This document shows, piece after piece, positions 1-9,171 of a stretch of DNA of 64,000 nt; within the stretch, counting starts at the first letter, position 1, and every line of letters starts with the position of its first letter. Origin of the DNA: Roseobacter sp. GTDB lineage: Bacteria; Pseudomonadota; Alphaproteobacteria; Rhodobacterales; Rhodobacteraceae. The notes below the pieces were generated by a model that was not told the DNA's origin, did no database searches, and was given only the letters and a program-made list of their open reading frames with translations. Location: positions 1 through 64,000 of the forward strand of contig PCCY01000023.1 of NCBI GenBank assembly GCA_002731875.1. Direction: 5' to 3'. Made by a program: the position numbers and the translations under genes.

Positions 1-162
1 ACGCCGACACTCAGCACTGGGTTGGAAAAGCCCCGTCGCTTTCGAAAGAAAAGTGGCTTAAACGAGCATTTGGGGCGGCACTAAAGCGCGACAGGTCCAC
101 TCGAACGCGACGCTGTTTTTCGGCTGGAAAGCTTCGACCCGGCTGAAGATAGGGTTTCGCGC
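1..162. other. left edge, no gene supported
   Basis: I see no convincing coding signal here. A short open frame enters from the left edge in frame 3 and stops at about 143; it could be the tail of a gene outside the window, but it resembles nothing I recognise. Confidence 0.3.
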
Positions 163-600
163 ATGACAGGTAACGGAAGGTACGAGGTTACTGGCCGCGG
201 GGCGTTTGTCGTTGCCAACAGAGACTGGGATCCAGCTACGCCGCCGCACATCGGTGCCACCCCGGAAGAGCTTAGTGTGACGGCGGTCGCCGAGGCAGGG
301 GAAGACAACAGGTTTGCGGGAACCGCAACAGAGAAGCCCATCAGCGTTCACGCTGGTGCCAGCGTCTACAAGCCCGACGACGTCGATATTGGTGAAATTG
401 TCGACCTCACTCGAAACCCCGATGTCGAGATCGTGTCAGCAGTCATTGAGATTGGCGGCTTCTTAGGTCTTGGAGGGAAAAAGGTGGCAGTACCATTTAA
501 GGATCTAAAGGTCAAGAAATCTGGGGTTAAGGCAGAAGTTCGGGTCTACCTCGATCAAACCGAAGATGAGCTGAACGGGTCGCCCTCTTACGAAGAGTGA
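163..600 (+). CDS. PRC-barrel domain protein, possibly 5'-truncated
   Basis: The frame gives 145 aa. Residues about 65-115 read as a PRC-barrel: 'GASVYKPDDVDIGEIVDL', then 'VEIGGFLGLGGKKVAVPF'-like text (actual residues IEIGGFLGLGGKKVAVPF). This matches the small beta-barrel found in alphaproteobacterial periplasmic or surface PRC proteins. Family members usually carry a signal peptide and a low-complexity linker in front; here the first 60 residues look unlike that and are probably not native. I infer that the 5' part was lost or replaced. No ribosome binding site is evident before ATG 163. The role of such proteins is poorly defined (envelope or RNA-processing associations are known for the fold). 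A relic rather than a working gene is quite possible. Confidence 0.5.
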   Translation: MTGNGRYEVTGRGAFVVANRDWDPATPPHIGATPEELSVTAVAEAGEDNRFAGTATEKPISVHAGASVYKPDDVDIGEIVDLTRNPDVEIVSAVIEIGGFLGLGGKKVAVPFKDLKVKKSGVKAEVRVYLDQTEDELNGSPSYEE

Positions 601-1060
601 TCAGTCAGCGAAATTTACCGCTTGATTTGCGGGCATACCGCTTGATCCATAACGCACGTCGTCAACCCATGCCAGGTCGACGCGCCCCGGTACAACTTTG
701 CAACACTCATGCATGGCGGGTAGCGCGCGGTGGACCAATCGGCCGAGGCACAGGAAATCCGGCGTATGATCAACAACTCGGATGTCAGGAATAACCCCAT
801 ACCTTCGATATCACGACGACATATTCCCAGGCGCTGCGTGTGCACCATCCTTTGCGCTGCGGTCGTGGTCTGCGCGGGTAACGATGCCCCACAGACTCGG
901 CGGGCCATCGGAGTGGCAAATTGCGATCAACACCATAAGCATGGTTTTCATCGGGCTGCAGGAAAGCGATTTCTCGCGCTCGGTTGCCGCTAAATTTCGC
1001 AAACCTGACACGGCACGGGGGGCGTATCCTGTCATTTTGCTTTCCCTTTGCGCAAGTCCA
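601..1060. other. intergenic region without a recognised gene
   Basis: Several short frames run through this stretch on both strands, but none has a ribosome binding site plus recognisable protein. It looks like non-coding or decayed DNA upstream of the peptide-uptake operon. Confidence 0.4.
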
Positions 1061-1091
1061 TTGACTTAGCGTCAACGAGCCTCCTAGGCTC
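1061..1091 (+). promoter_or_regulatory. double palindrome upstream of the peptide-uptake operon
   Basis: Two perfect inverted repeats stand side by side: TTGAC-N5-GTCAA at 1061-1075 and GAGCC-N5-GGCTC at 1077-1091. Their centres are 16 bp apart. TTGACT could also act as a -35 element. They lie about 95 bp before the M81 peptidase start, so they may bind a dimeric regulator of the operon. No regulator gene is adjacent. The assignment is inferred from symmetry and position. Confidence 0.4.
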
Positions 1092-1186
1092 AGAATACAC
1101 TGCTGCACCATCCGAACGGTAATGCGGCGTTGAGTCGAGGTTTGCATATTGGCTGTTGATGCTCGCACAAAACCAAGAGGGGCAAT

Positions 1187-2704
1187 ATGATGTCAATGCG
1201 GGTAGCTCTTGCCGGTTTTCTGCATGAAACAAACACGTTTGCGCCCACAAAGGCGCTGATCAAGGATTTCGTACAGGGCGGCGGTTACATGCCGATGGCG
1301 CGCGGGGACGCGATGATTAGCCAAAGCAAGGGCATTAATCTTGGCATTGGTGGAGCCTTGGATTTTGGAGGTAAAATGGGCTGGGATATGATCCCAATCC
1401 TTTGGGCCGGTGCAATTCCGTCAGCGCATGTCAGCAAGGATGCCTATGAAAGCATCACTGACGAAATAGTTTCCGGCATCGTTGCTGCGGGTCCACTGGA
1501 AGGTGTCTTTCTTGATCTGCACGGCGCAATGGTCGCAGAGCATGAGAATGACGGCGAAGGCGGATTGCTGCAACGGGTGCGCGAGGCCGTGGGGCCGGAT
1601 GTGCCAATTGCGGCCGCACTGGACTTACACGGCAACATCACCCGGAAAATGGTTGACGCCGCCGACGTGCTTGTCGGGTTTCGCACCTATCCGCATGTGG
1701 ATATGGCGGATACCGGCACACGGGCCGCGCAGCAGCTAGATGATCTGATGACGCGCGGCACGTCCTTTGCCAAGGCGTTTCGCCGCCTGCCATTTCTGGT
1801 ACCCATTGCGTGGCAAAGCACGCGGGCAGAACCGGGGCGCGCGATCTATGATCTGGTGGCTGAAACAGAAGCCGGCGACGTCACCAGCGCCTCTTTCTTC
1901 TTTGGGTTCCCAGCGGCCGATTTCGAAGGCTGTGGTCCAACGGTGATTTGCTATGGTACCACACAGTCGGCTGCGAATGCTGCGGCTGATTGCATCGAAC
2001 AGGCGGTACTGAAGGCCGAACCCGCTTTCGCTGGCCAAACTTACGACCCCGACGCCGGCGTGATTGAGGCGATGCGCATTGCAAAAACAGCCACCCGCCC
2101 CGTTGTGTTGGCGGATACTCAAGACAATCCGGGTGCGGGCGGTGATTCCAATACCACCGGTATGCTACGCGCCTTGGTGCGTCAGGGGGCGACGAGAGCG
2201 GCCTTGGGTAACATGGTCGACCCAAAGGCCGCGGCGGCTGCGCATGTCGCCGGAGTCGGTGCCGAGATTGATATAGCCTTGGGTGGTTTTTCCGGCATCC
2301 ACGGCGATGCCCCATACAAGGCACGTTTTGTCGTGGAAACCTTGTCGGATGGCAAATTGATCGCGGCCGGGCCGTTCTATGGGGGCGCTCAACTGGATAT
2401 GGGCCCGTCGGCCTGTCTGCGCATTGGCGATGTGCGGGTTGTCGTTACAACGCATAAGGCGCAGATGGCTGATCAGGAAATGTACCGCTTCGTCGGGATC
2501 GAGCCCGCTGAGCAGGCAATCTTGGTCAACAAAAGTTCGGTTCACTTCCGTGCTGATTTCGATCCGATCGCCGAAACGATCTTGACCTGCACGGCATCCG
2601 GCCCGATGCCGGTCAGCCCCGCCAGCCTTCCTTTTACCAAATTGGCGCGAGGCATGCGGATGGAACCGCTTGGCCGCGCCTTTGATCCGCAAAATGCTGC
2701 TTGA
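1187..2704 (+). CDS. M81 family metallopeptidase (MlrC-like)
   Basis: This is a 505-aa protein of the MlrC/M81 family, named after the microcystin-degradation peptidase; most members are zinc-dependent hydrolases of small peptides or amides. The family start 'GFLHETNTFAPT' is at residues 9-20. Further family blocks are 'DLHGAMVAEHENDGEG', 'ALDLHGNIT' (both with likely metal-binding Asp/His) and 'DNPGAGGDSNTTGMLRAL'. Length is normal for the family. A GAGGGG ribosome binding site precedes ATG 1187; ATG 1196 is an alternative. It opens a unit with a dipeptide-type ABC transporter and two M20 hydrolases, which suggests that it cleaves an imported peptide or amide. The natural substrate is unknown. 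Confidence 0.85.
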   Translation: MMSMRVALAGFLHETNTFAPTKALIKDFVQGGGYMPMARGDAMISQSKGINLGIGGALDFGGKMGWDMIPILWAGAIPSAHVSKDAYESITDEIVSGIVAAGPLEGVFLDLHGAMVAEHENDGEGGLLQRVREAVGPDVPIAAALDLHGNITRKMVDAADVLVGFRTYPHVDMADTGTRAAQQLDDLMTRGTSFAKAFRRLPFLVPIAWQSTRAEPGRAIYDLVAETEAGDVTSASFFFGFPAADFEGCGPTVICYGTTQSAANAAADCIEQAVLKAEPAFAGQTYDPDAGVIEAMRIAKTATRPVVLADTQDNPGAGGDSNTTGMLRALVRQGATRAALGNMVDPKAAAAAHVAGVGAEIDIALGGFSGIHGDAPYKARFVVETLSDGKLIAAGPFYGGAQLDMGPSACLRIGDVRVVVTTHKAQMADQEMYRFVGIEPAEQAILVNKSSVHFRADFDPIAETILTCTASGPMPVSPASLPFTKLARGMRMEPLGRAFDPQNAA

Positions 2705-2821
2705 TCAGCAACATGAGCAACCTTCAGTCAAAGGAGCCGCGCACCACTATTCAGAATAGAGACAAAGCCGCAAAAGGGTGTTTGAGCCCGGCAACAAATA
2801 AGTAACCAACGGGAGTTTAAA

Positions 2822-4441
2822 ATGAACATGTCCATAAAATTCAACACTAAACCTGCGAAGCTGCGCAACAAGCTCCGAAGTTCCCTGCTTAGCGCGACAG
2901 TTGCGAGTATCGCCCTGATGGCCGGTCCGGTCAGCGCCGAAACAGTCCGTGCCGTTATGCATTCGGCCTTACGGGTTCTCGACCCGATCATGACCACCGC
3001 CTATATGAGCCGTAACCACGGCTACATGATCTTTGACACGCTCTATTCGCTCGATAGCAACCTTGTTCCGCAGCCGCAAATGGTCGAAAGCCACACGGTA
3101 TCCGATGACGGCCTGGTCTATAAATTCACTCTGCGTGAAGGGCTCAAGTTCCACGATGGCGCGCCTGTCACCGGCGATGATGTCGCAGCGTCGATCGCGC
3201 GGTGGGGCGAACGTGACGGCATGGGGCAGGTCCTTATGTCATTTGTTGAAAGCATGGGGTCGGACGGTGACAATGTCTTTGTTATTAACCTGAAGCAGCC
3301 ATACGGCCTTGTGATAGACAGCTTGGCCAAACCATCGTCAAACGTGCCGTTTATCATGCCAAAGCGTCTGGCCGAAACACCATCGACAGAACCGATCCTC
3401 GAACAAATCGGATCGGGCCCGTTCAAGTGGATGGCTGATGAGTTCCAGCCAGGCGTCAAAGTGGTTTACGAAAAGTACGAAGATTATGTGCCGCGCAGCG
3501 AAGAGGCCAGTTGGGCATCGGGCGGCAAGGTCGTCAACGTCGACCGCGTTGAATGGATCGTCATGGCAGATGACCAGACGGCTTTGAACGCACTCCAAGC
3601 CGAAGAGATCGATTATTGGGAACAGCCGCCTGCCGATCTGTTACCGATCCTCGAAGCAAACCCAGACATCACGGTGAAGAACCTGAATGGTCTGGGCTTC
3701 CAGACCATCATGCGCCCCAACACGCTGAACGCGCCAATGGACGACGTACGCATTCGAAATGCAGCGATTGCCGCTGTCAACCAAAAGGATGTTCTGGATG
3801 CGCTGGTCGGGACGCCGGAGCTGTACAACATCTGTGGTGCGATGTTCGTCTGTGACACGCCTCTGGCTACCGATGTCGGGTCCGAAACCCTAACCGCTGG
3901 CAACGGCATGGAAAAAGCCAAGGCCCTTTTGGCCGAAGCTGGGTATGACGGAACGCCGATCGTTCTGATGCACCCAACCGATGTGGCATCATTGCGTTCG
4001 CAGCCCGTCGTTGTCGCGCAGGCAATGCGTGACGTGGGTTTCGTGGTCGATCTACAAGCGATGGACTGGCAGACCCTTGTGGGCAAGCGCGCAAGTCAGG
4101 CATCAATTGCTGACGGTGGCTGGCACATGTTCATCACCAACTGGGTGGGCGCGGACGTGTTCAACCCGCTGGTCAACAACATGGTAAACGGCAAAGGTAA
4201 AGACGGCGGCTGGTTCGGCTGGCCCGAAGTTCCAAAGATCGAAGAATTGCGGACGGCATATGCCACATCGCAATCCCTGGACGAACAAAAGAAGATCGCC
4301 GAGGAAATACAGAAAATTGCCTATGAAGAAGGCATGTATGCGCCTATCGGCCAGTATTTTGTGCCCGCTGCTTGGTCCAATAAGCTGGAAGGCGTGCTCG
4401 ACGGTCCGGCTCCGTTCTTTTGGAACCTCACCAAGAAATGA
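2822..4441 (+). CDS. ABC transporter substrate-binding protein, peptide/oligopeptide type
   Basis: The 539-aa protein belongs to the SBP_bac_5 (DppA/OppA) family and should capture a peptide or similar solute in the periplasm for the permeases encoded downstream. A long signal sequence ends near 'LMAGPVSA', giving a mature start about residue 40. Typical family text follows: 'VYKFTLREGLKFHDGAPVTGDDV' is recognisable near residues 98-120, and late segments include 'IGSGPFKW' and 'EIQKIAYEEGMYAPIGQY'. No lipobox Cys is visible, so it is soluble rather than a lipoprotein. A GGGAG ribosome binding site precedes ATG 2822. The 117-bp gap after the M81 gene is the largest inside the unit and may hold an RNA element that adjusts binding-protein levels, though I see no clear hairpin. 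Confidence 0.9.
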   Translation: MNMSIKFNTKPAKLRNKLRSSLLSATVASIALMAGPVSAETVRAVMHSALRVLDPIMTTAYMSRNHGYMIFDTLYSLDSNLVPQPQMVESHTVSDDGLVYKFTLREGLKFHDGAPVTGDDVAASIARWGERDGMGQVLMSFVESMGSDGDNVFVINLKQPYGLVIDSLAKPSSNVPFIMPKRLAETPSTEPILEQIGSGPFKWMADEFQPGVKVVYEKYEDYVPRSEEASWASGGKVVNVDRVEWIVMADDQTALNALQAEEIDYWEQPPADLLPILEANPDITVKNLNGLGFQTIMRPNTLNAPMDDVRIRNAAIAAVNQKDVLDALVGTPELYNICGAMFVCDTPLATDVGSETLTAGNGMEKAKALLAEAGYDGTPIVLMHPTDVASLRSQPVVVAQAMRDVGFVVDLQAMDWQTLVGKRASQASIADGGWHMFITNWVGADVFNPLVNNMVNGKGKDGGWFGWPEVPKIEELRTAYATSQSLDEQKKIAEEIQKIAYEEGMYAPIGQYFVPAAWSNKLEGVLDGPAPFFWNLTKK

Positions 4442-4516
4442 TAAGAATCCCTGCCTCGCGCGATCACGCGCGGGGCTGCCTGATTCCCCAGTTCATTCCG
4501 TCGAAAGGTCCGCCTG

Positions 4517-5461
4517 ATGGTCGTCTATATCGTGCAGCGCATCCTCGCCGCGATTCCCGTGATGGGGTTTGTCGCCCTGTTCGTTTTCCTGTTGCTGCGG
4601 CTGACGCCAGGTGATCCGGCCGCGGTTATCGCAGGTGATACCGCTACCCCTGAACAACTTGCGGCGATCCGAGAGTCTCTTGGATTGAACGACCCGATGT
4701 TTGTCCAGTTCTACAACTGGATCACACAACTGTTGCAGGGAAACTTTGGTACCTCGATCCTGTCCGGCAAACCGGTGATCGAATTGATCGCCGACCGGAT
4801 GGAACCGACGATCAGTCTGGCCCTAACGACCATTATCTTGTCCGTCATCATCGCCGTGCCGCTGGGTGTGATTGCAGCATGGAAACAGGGTACGCTGATT
4901 GACCGTTTCGTGATGCTGCTTTCTGTCCTCGGATTTTCGATACCGGTGTTCGTAATTGGTTACCTGATGATCTCGTTGTTTTCTATGCAGCTTGGCTGGT
5001 TCCCGGTCCAGGGCTTCAAACCAATCGGCGCAGGGTTGGGGGAATTTTTCCACCGCATTGCATTGCCGACATTCACGCTGACGTTGTTATATATTGCGCT
5101 GATAGCGCGGATCACGCGGACCTCGATGCTGGAAATTCTGGGCGATGATTACGTCCGCACCGCGCGCGCAAAGGGGTTGCCCGAAAGCCGTGTGCTGATG
5201 CGCCACGCGCTGCGCAATTGTTCAGTGCCGATCATCACGGTAATCGGCATCGGGTTTGCGCTGATCATATCGGGCGTCGTCGTCACCGAAAGCGTGTTCA
5301 ATCTACCAGGTCTCGGGCGTCTGACCGTCGATGCTGTCTTGTCGAGGGATTATCCGGTGATCCAAGCCGTTATCCTGCTCGCCTCTCTTATCTATGTGGT
5401 GATCAATCTGCTGATCGACATCGCGTATGTAATTCTTGACCCAAGGATCCGTTACGCATGA
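4517..5461 (+). CDS. ABC transporter permease, DppB type
   Basis: This is a 314-aa inner-membrane permease of the BPD_transp_1 family with about six transmembrane helices. The N-terminal 'FVFLLLRLTPGDPAAVI' block is diagnostic for DppB/OppB-type subunits. The EAA loop that contacts the ATPase is near residues 205-225 ('DDYVRTARAKGLPESRVL'). It pairs with the next gene to form the membrane channel of the peptide importer. Its stop overlaps the next start by 4 bp (ATGA), so translation is coupled. Confidence 0.92.
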   Translation: MVVYIVQRILAAIPVMGFVALFVFLLLRLTPGDPAAVIAGDTATPEQLAAIRESLGLNDPMFVQFYNWITQLLQGNFGTSILSGKPVIELIADRMEPTISLALTTIILSVIIAVPLGVIAAWKQGTLIDRFVMLLSVLGFSIPVFVIGYLMISLFSMQLGWFPVQGFKPIGAGLGEFFHRIALPTFTLTLLYIALIARITRTSMLEILGDDYVRTARAKGLPESRVLMRHALRNCSVPIITVIGIGFALIISGVVVTESVFNLPGLGRLTVDAVLSRDYPVIQAVILLASLIYVVINLLIDIAYVILDPRIRYA

Positions 5462-6348
5462 CTGACCAAATGACCTCTGTCGCTCCGCCGGATCGCATTT
5501 CGCCACTGACGCGCGCCCGCGAGATCTTATTCTCAAGCCCGCTTGTAACGAGTGCGTCGCTGCTTTTGGGTATAATTGTTCTGGCGGCAATCTTTGCGCC
5601 ATGGATCGTGCCTCATGATCCGGTGCGTCTGACACCGTCGGTTCGTCTGAAACCACCGAGTGAGACTTATTGGTTGGGCACCGATGCCTATGGTCGCGAT
5701 CTGTTTTCGCGTATCATCACCGGAGGGCAAATCTCGCTCGTGGTGGGGGTGGCCGCCGCGATCTTTGCGGTCGCGTTTGGGCTGTTGTTCGGTTTGCTGG
5801 CCGGATACGTCCGTTGGATTGACGCCGTGCTGATGCGCATCGTGGACGGTCTGATGGCGATCCCAAGCATCCTTTTGGCGATTGCGATTGTATCGCTTTG
5901 GGGTGCCAGCCTGTGGACGGTTTTGGTCGCGATCACGATCCCCGAAGTGCCCCGCGTCGTGCGGCTGGTCCGGTCAATCGTCCTGTCCGCGCGGGAAGAA
6001 CCCTATGTCGAGGCTGCGATTGCGGCAGGGTCGCCCACGTGGTTGATTATGCGTCGCCATTTGGTGCCCAACACCATCGCACCGTTGATCATTCAAGGCA
6101 CATATATCTGCGCCAGCGCTATTCTGACAGAGGCGATATTGTCATTCTTGGGGGCGGGGATCAGTCCCGAAACACCAAGTTGGGGCAACATCATGGCTGA
6201 AGGTCGAATTTATTTTCAGATCAATCCCGGTATCGTGTTGTGGCCGGGGCTTGTGGTGTCGATTGCGATTTTGTCGATCAATCTTCTGGGGGATGCGGTG
6301 CGTGATGCGTTGGATCCGCGCATGGCAAAGCGGGGGATAGACAGATGA
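5458..6348 (+). CDS. ABC transporter permease, DppC type
   Basis: The 296-aa protein is the second permease of the importer. It has the DppC/OppC layout: an N-terminal helix, then 'WLGTDAYGRDLFSRII' at about residues 72-87, which is a family hallmark, then five further helices. The EAA loop is 'EEPYVEAAIAAGSPTWLIM'. The C-terminus ends in 'DALDPRM', also typical. Both ends overlap neighbours by 4 bp, so it is translated as part of a tight operon. Confidence 0.92.
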   Translation: MTDQMTSVAPPDRISPLTRAREILFSSPLVTSASLLLGIIVLAAIFAPWIVPHDPVRLTPSVRLKPPSETYWLGTDAYGRDLFSRIITGGQISLVVGVAAAIFAVAFGLLFGLLAGYVRWIDAVLMRIVDGLMAIPSILLAIAIVSLWGASLWTVLVAITIPEVPRVVRLVRSIVLSAREEPYVEAAIAAGSPTWLIMRRHLVPNTIAPLIIQGTYICASAILTEAILSFLGAGISPETPSWGNIMAEGRIYFQINPGIVLWPGLVVSIAILSINLLGDAVRDALDPRMAKRGIDR

Positions 6349-7973
6349 GCCTTTTGGAAATTTCCGGCCTGCGCATTGCGCTGAATGGTGATGATGACAA
6401 GCAAGTGGTAAAGGGCCTTGATTTGAAAATTGAGCCGGGTCAAACCATGTGTCTGGTTGGCGAATCCGGGTCCGGAAAATCGCTGAGCGCACTCGCCACA
6501 ATGGGACTGCTGCCCAGTGTCCTATCGCCGATTGCGGGATCCATCACGTTGAAGGGTGAAAGCCTGCTGGATGCCAGCCCGGCGCGGATGCGTGCCTTGC
6601 GCGCGACGTCGATGTCGATGATATTTCAAGAACCGATGACGGCACTTAACCCTGTGGCGCGGGTGGGCCAGCAGATCGAAGAAGTACTGGAGTTCCACGC
6701 CGACCTGTCCAAAACCGCCCGCCGCCGCCGCGTGCTGGAGATGATGGAGGCCGTGCACCTGCCGGATGTGGCCAAAATGTACAGCAGCTTTCCGCATCAG
6801 TTGTCCGGCGGACAGCGACAGCGGATCATGATCGCGATGGCCCTGATCATGGGGCCGCAATTGTTGATTGCTGATGAACCGACAACGGCACTGGACGTGA
6901 CCACGCAGGCACAGATTCTAAGCTTGATCCGCGAACTGCGCGAAGAGCAGGGGGCGGCGGTATTGTTCATCACCCATGACATGGGCGTCGTGTCCGAAAT
7001 TGCGGATGACGTCACCGTTCTGAAGCTGGGCGAAGTGATGGAAACGCAAAGCGTGGATAACCTGCTGCGCCACCCGAAGACGGATTATACCCGCGATCTG
7101 TTGCGGTCCGTTCCCAGCCAGATTCCGCGTATGGCCCGGGATCAACGGTCCGACCAGATTGTTCTGGCGACAGACGATCTGTGCAAAACCTACGGCGGAA
7201 CCGGCCTGTTCACCAAATCGCGCGAAGTCAAAGCGGCTCAGGATGTAAGCATCAGCCTGATGAAAGGACGCACTTTGGGCATTGTGGGCGAAAGCGGGTC
7301 TGGCAAGTCGACCGTCGCGCGCTGCATCATGCGGCTGATTGATCCGACATCGGGCAGCATCATGGTGGGCGGCCGGGACATCGCGACGCTTAGCCAAAAA
7401 GAACTGAAACCACAGCGCAAGAACATACAGATCGTGTTTCAAGATCCGATGCGGTCGCTTAACCCGCGTATCGAGGTCGGGCAATCCATCATCGAAGGCC
7501 CGCTGAACTATGGCGTCCCCCGCGCCGACGCGATGAGACGGGCGCGCGAACTGCTTGAACTTGTCGGGCTTCCCGCCAGCGCCGTAGACCGCTTTCCGCA
7601 CCAGTTTTCGGGTGGGCAACGCCAGCGGATCGCGATTGCCCGTGCTTTGGCAATGGACCCCGACGTTCTGGTTGCGGACGAGGCCGTGTCGGCGCTGGAC
7701 GTGTCAGTTCAGGCGCAAGTGCTCGAACTTCTGGCCGAACTGCAAGAACGGTTGGGACTTGGTATTTTGTTTATCACCCATGATCTGGGGGTCGCGGCAC
7801 AGATCTGTGACGAGGTAATGGTGATGCAGCATGGGCGCGTGGTCGAATATGGGCCCGCTGCCCAGGTACTGGGATCGCCTCAACAAAGTTACACGAAAGC
7901 ATTAATCACAGCCGCACCTGGGCGGCATTGGGATTTTGCCAATTTCCGGCCCTTTGCCGAAGCGGCCGAATAA
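6345..7973 (+). CDS. ABC transporter ATP-binding protein, fused DppD-DppF
   Basis: A 542-aa protein carrying two complete ATPase domains, so one polypeptide supplies both nucleotide-binding sites. Domain 1 (about 1-260) has Walker A 'GESGSGKS', signature 'LSGGQRQRI' and Walker B 'LLIADEPTTALD'. Domain 2 (about 270-530) has 'GESGSGKS', 'FSGGQRQRIAIARAL' and 'VLVADEAVSALD'. The fused form is common in alphaproteobacteria in place of separate DppD and DppF. All catalytic motifs are intact. It energises uptake through the two permeases just upstream. Confidence 0.93.
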   Translation: MSLLEISGLRIALNGDDDKQVVKGLDLKIEPGQTMCLVGESGSGKSLSALATMGLLPSVLSPIAGSITLKGESLLDASPARMRALRATSMSMIFQEPMTALNPVARVGQQIEEVLEFHADLSKTARRRRVLEMMEAVHLPDVAKMYSSFPHQLSGGQRQRIMIAMALIMGPQLLIADEPTTALDVTTQAQILSLIRELREEQGAAVLFITHDMGVVSEIADDVTVLKLGEVMETQSVDNLLRHPKTDYTRDLLRSVPSQIPRMARDQRSDQIVLATDDLCKTYGGTGLFTKSREVKAAQDVSISLMKGRTLGIVGESGSGKSTVARCIMRLIDPTSGSIMVGGRDIATLSQKELKPQRKNIQIVFQDPMRSLNPRIEVGQSIIEGPLNYGVPRADAMRRARELLELVGLPASAVDRFPHQFSGGQRQRIAIARALAMDPDVLVADEAVSALDVSVQAQVLELLAELQERLGLGILFITHDLGVAAQICDEVMVMQHGRVVEYGPAAQVLGSPQQSYTKALITAAPGRHWDFANFRPFAEAAE

Positions 7974-7996
7974 CATCAACGAACGAAGGAAACCCA

Positions 7997-9160
7997 ATGC
8001 CCATTCTACCCATCATCGCCGAGAGCAAAGACGAACTGACGGCAATCTTCAAAGACCTGCATGCCCATCCCGAGATCGGATTTCAGGAGACTCGCACCGC
8101 TGCGGTTGTGGCGGAAAAGCTGAAGTCTTACGGTGTGGACGAGGTTCACACCGGGATCGCGGGGACAGGCGTTGTGGGGGTGATCAAGGGTAACCGCGAG
8201 GGTACCCGCCGCATCGGACTGCGCGCCGACATGGACGCCTTGCCGATCCACGAGGAAACCAATCTGGCCTACGGTTCCACCAACCCCGGCGTGATGCATG
8301 CCTGTGGCCATGACAGCCACACGACGATGTTGCTTGGGGCTGCGAAACATCTGGCACAGACCCGCGATTTCGTCGGGACCGCCGTGTTGATCTTTCAACC
8401 CGCCGAAGAAGGTCTGGGCGGCGCGAGGGGCATGATTGCAGATGGGCTATTTGACCGTTTTCCCTGTGATGAAGTCTATGGCATGCATAATTCGCCCAAC
8501 GGTCAGCCGGGCACCTTTGGTATCTGCAAGGGCGCGGCGATGGCCGGCGCGTCTTTCTTTGACATCACCGTTCAGGGCAAGGGTAGCCATGCCGCCATGC
8601 CGCAACAATCGCGCGACCCTCTCGTCATTGCGTCAGCACTTGTTGGCAGTCTGCAAACGATCCTGTCGCGCAACGTTGCCCCCCTGGACACCTGCGTTTT
8701 GTCGGTGACCCAGCTGCATTCCGGATCGGCCTATAACATCGTGCCCGACACCGCGACACTGGCAGGCACTATCCGTTATTTCAAAGACGAGGTTTGCGAA
8801 TTGGCCGAGACCCGCATGCGCGAGTTGTGCGCAGGCTTTGCGATTGCTTATGGCGTGGAAATCAACATTGATCTACGTAACATTTTTGATGTGCTGGTCA
8901 ACGACGACGCGTTGTCTGACGCATACAAGGAAGCGGCGGCTGATATCGTGGGTTCGGACAACATATCCGACAGCGATCAGCCTGCGACCGGATCCGAGGA
9001 TTTTGCCGACATGTTGAAGGTTGTTCCCGGTGCCTATTGCCGTGTCGGGCATTCCGGCACTACCGGTCTGCACAACCCCAGCTTCTTTCTGGACCCTGAA
9101 ATTCTGCCAGTGGGCGCGTCAATCATGGCGCGGATCGTCGAGCGGCGGCTGGCGGCGTAG
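7997..9160 (+). CDS. M20 family amidohydrolase/aminoacylase
   Basis: This is a 387-aa zinc-dependent amidohydrolase of the M20D (HipO/IAL) type, which removes acyl groups from N-acyl amino acids or cleaves small peptides in the cytoplasm. Metal and catalytic blocks are present: 'HAHPEIGFQE', 'GLRADMDALPI', 'MHACGHDSHT', 'FQPAEEGLGGARGMI' and 'GSEDFADML'. I chose ATG 7997, preceded by a GAAGGA site, over a frame that begins 69 bp earlier inside the ATPase gene; the residues after 7997 fit the family start. It sits 23 bp after the transporter ATPase, so it likely hydrolyses the imported compound. Confidence 0.9.
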   Translation: MPILPIIAESKDELTAIFKDLHAHPEIGFQETRTAAVVAEKLKSYGVDEVHTGIAGTGVVGVIKGNREGTRRIGLRADMDALPIHEETNLAYGSTNPGVMHACGHDSHTTMLLGAAKHLAQTRDFVGTAVLIFQPAEEGLGGARGMIADGLFDRFPCDEVYGMHNSPNGQPGTFGICKGAAMAGASFFDITVQGKGSHAAMPQQSRDPLVIASALVGSLQTILSRNVAPLDTCVLSVTQLHSGSAYNIVPDTATLAGTIRYFKDEVCELAETRMRELCAGFAIAYGVEINIDLRNIFDVLVNDDALSDAYKEAAADIVGSDNISDSDQPATGSEDFADMLKVVPGAYCRVGHSGTTGLHNPSFFLDPEILPVGASIMARIVERRLAA

Positions 9161-9171
9161 GGGACCCCGCC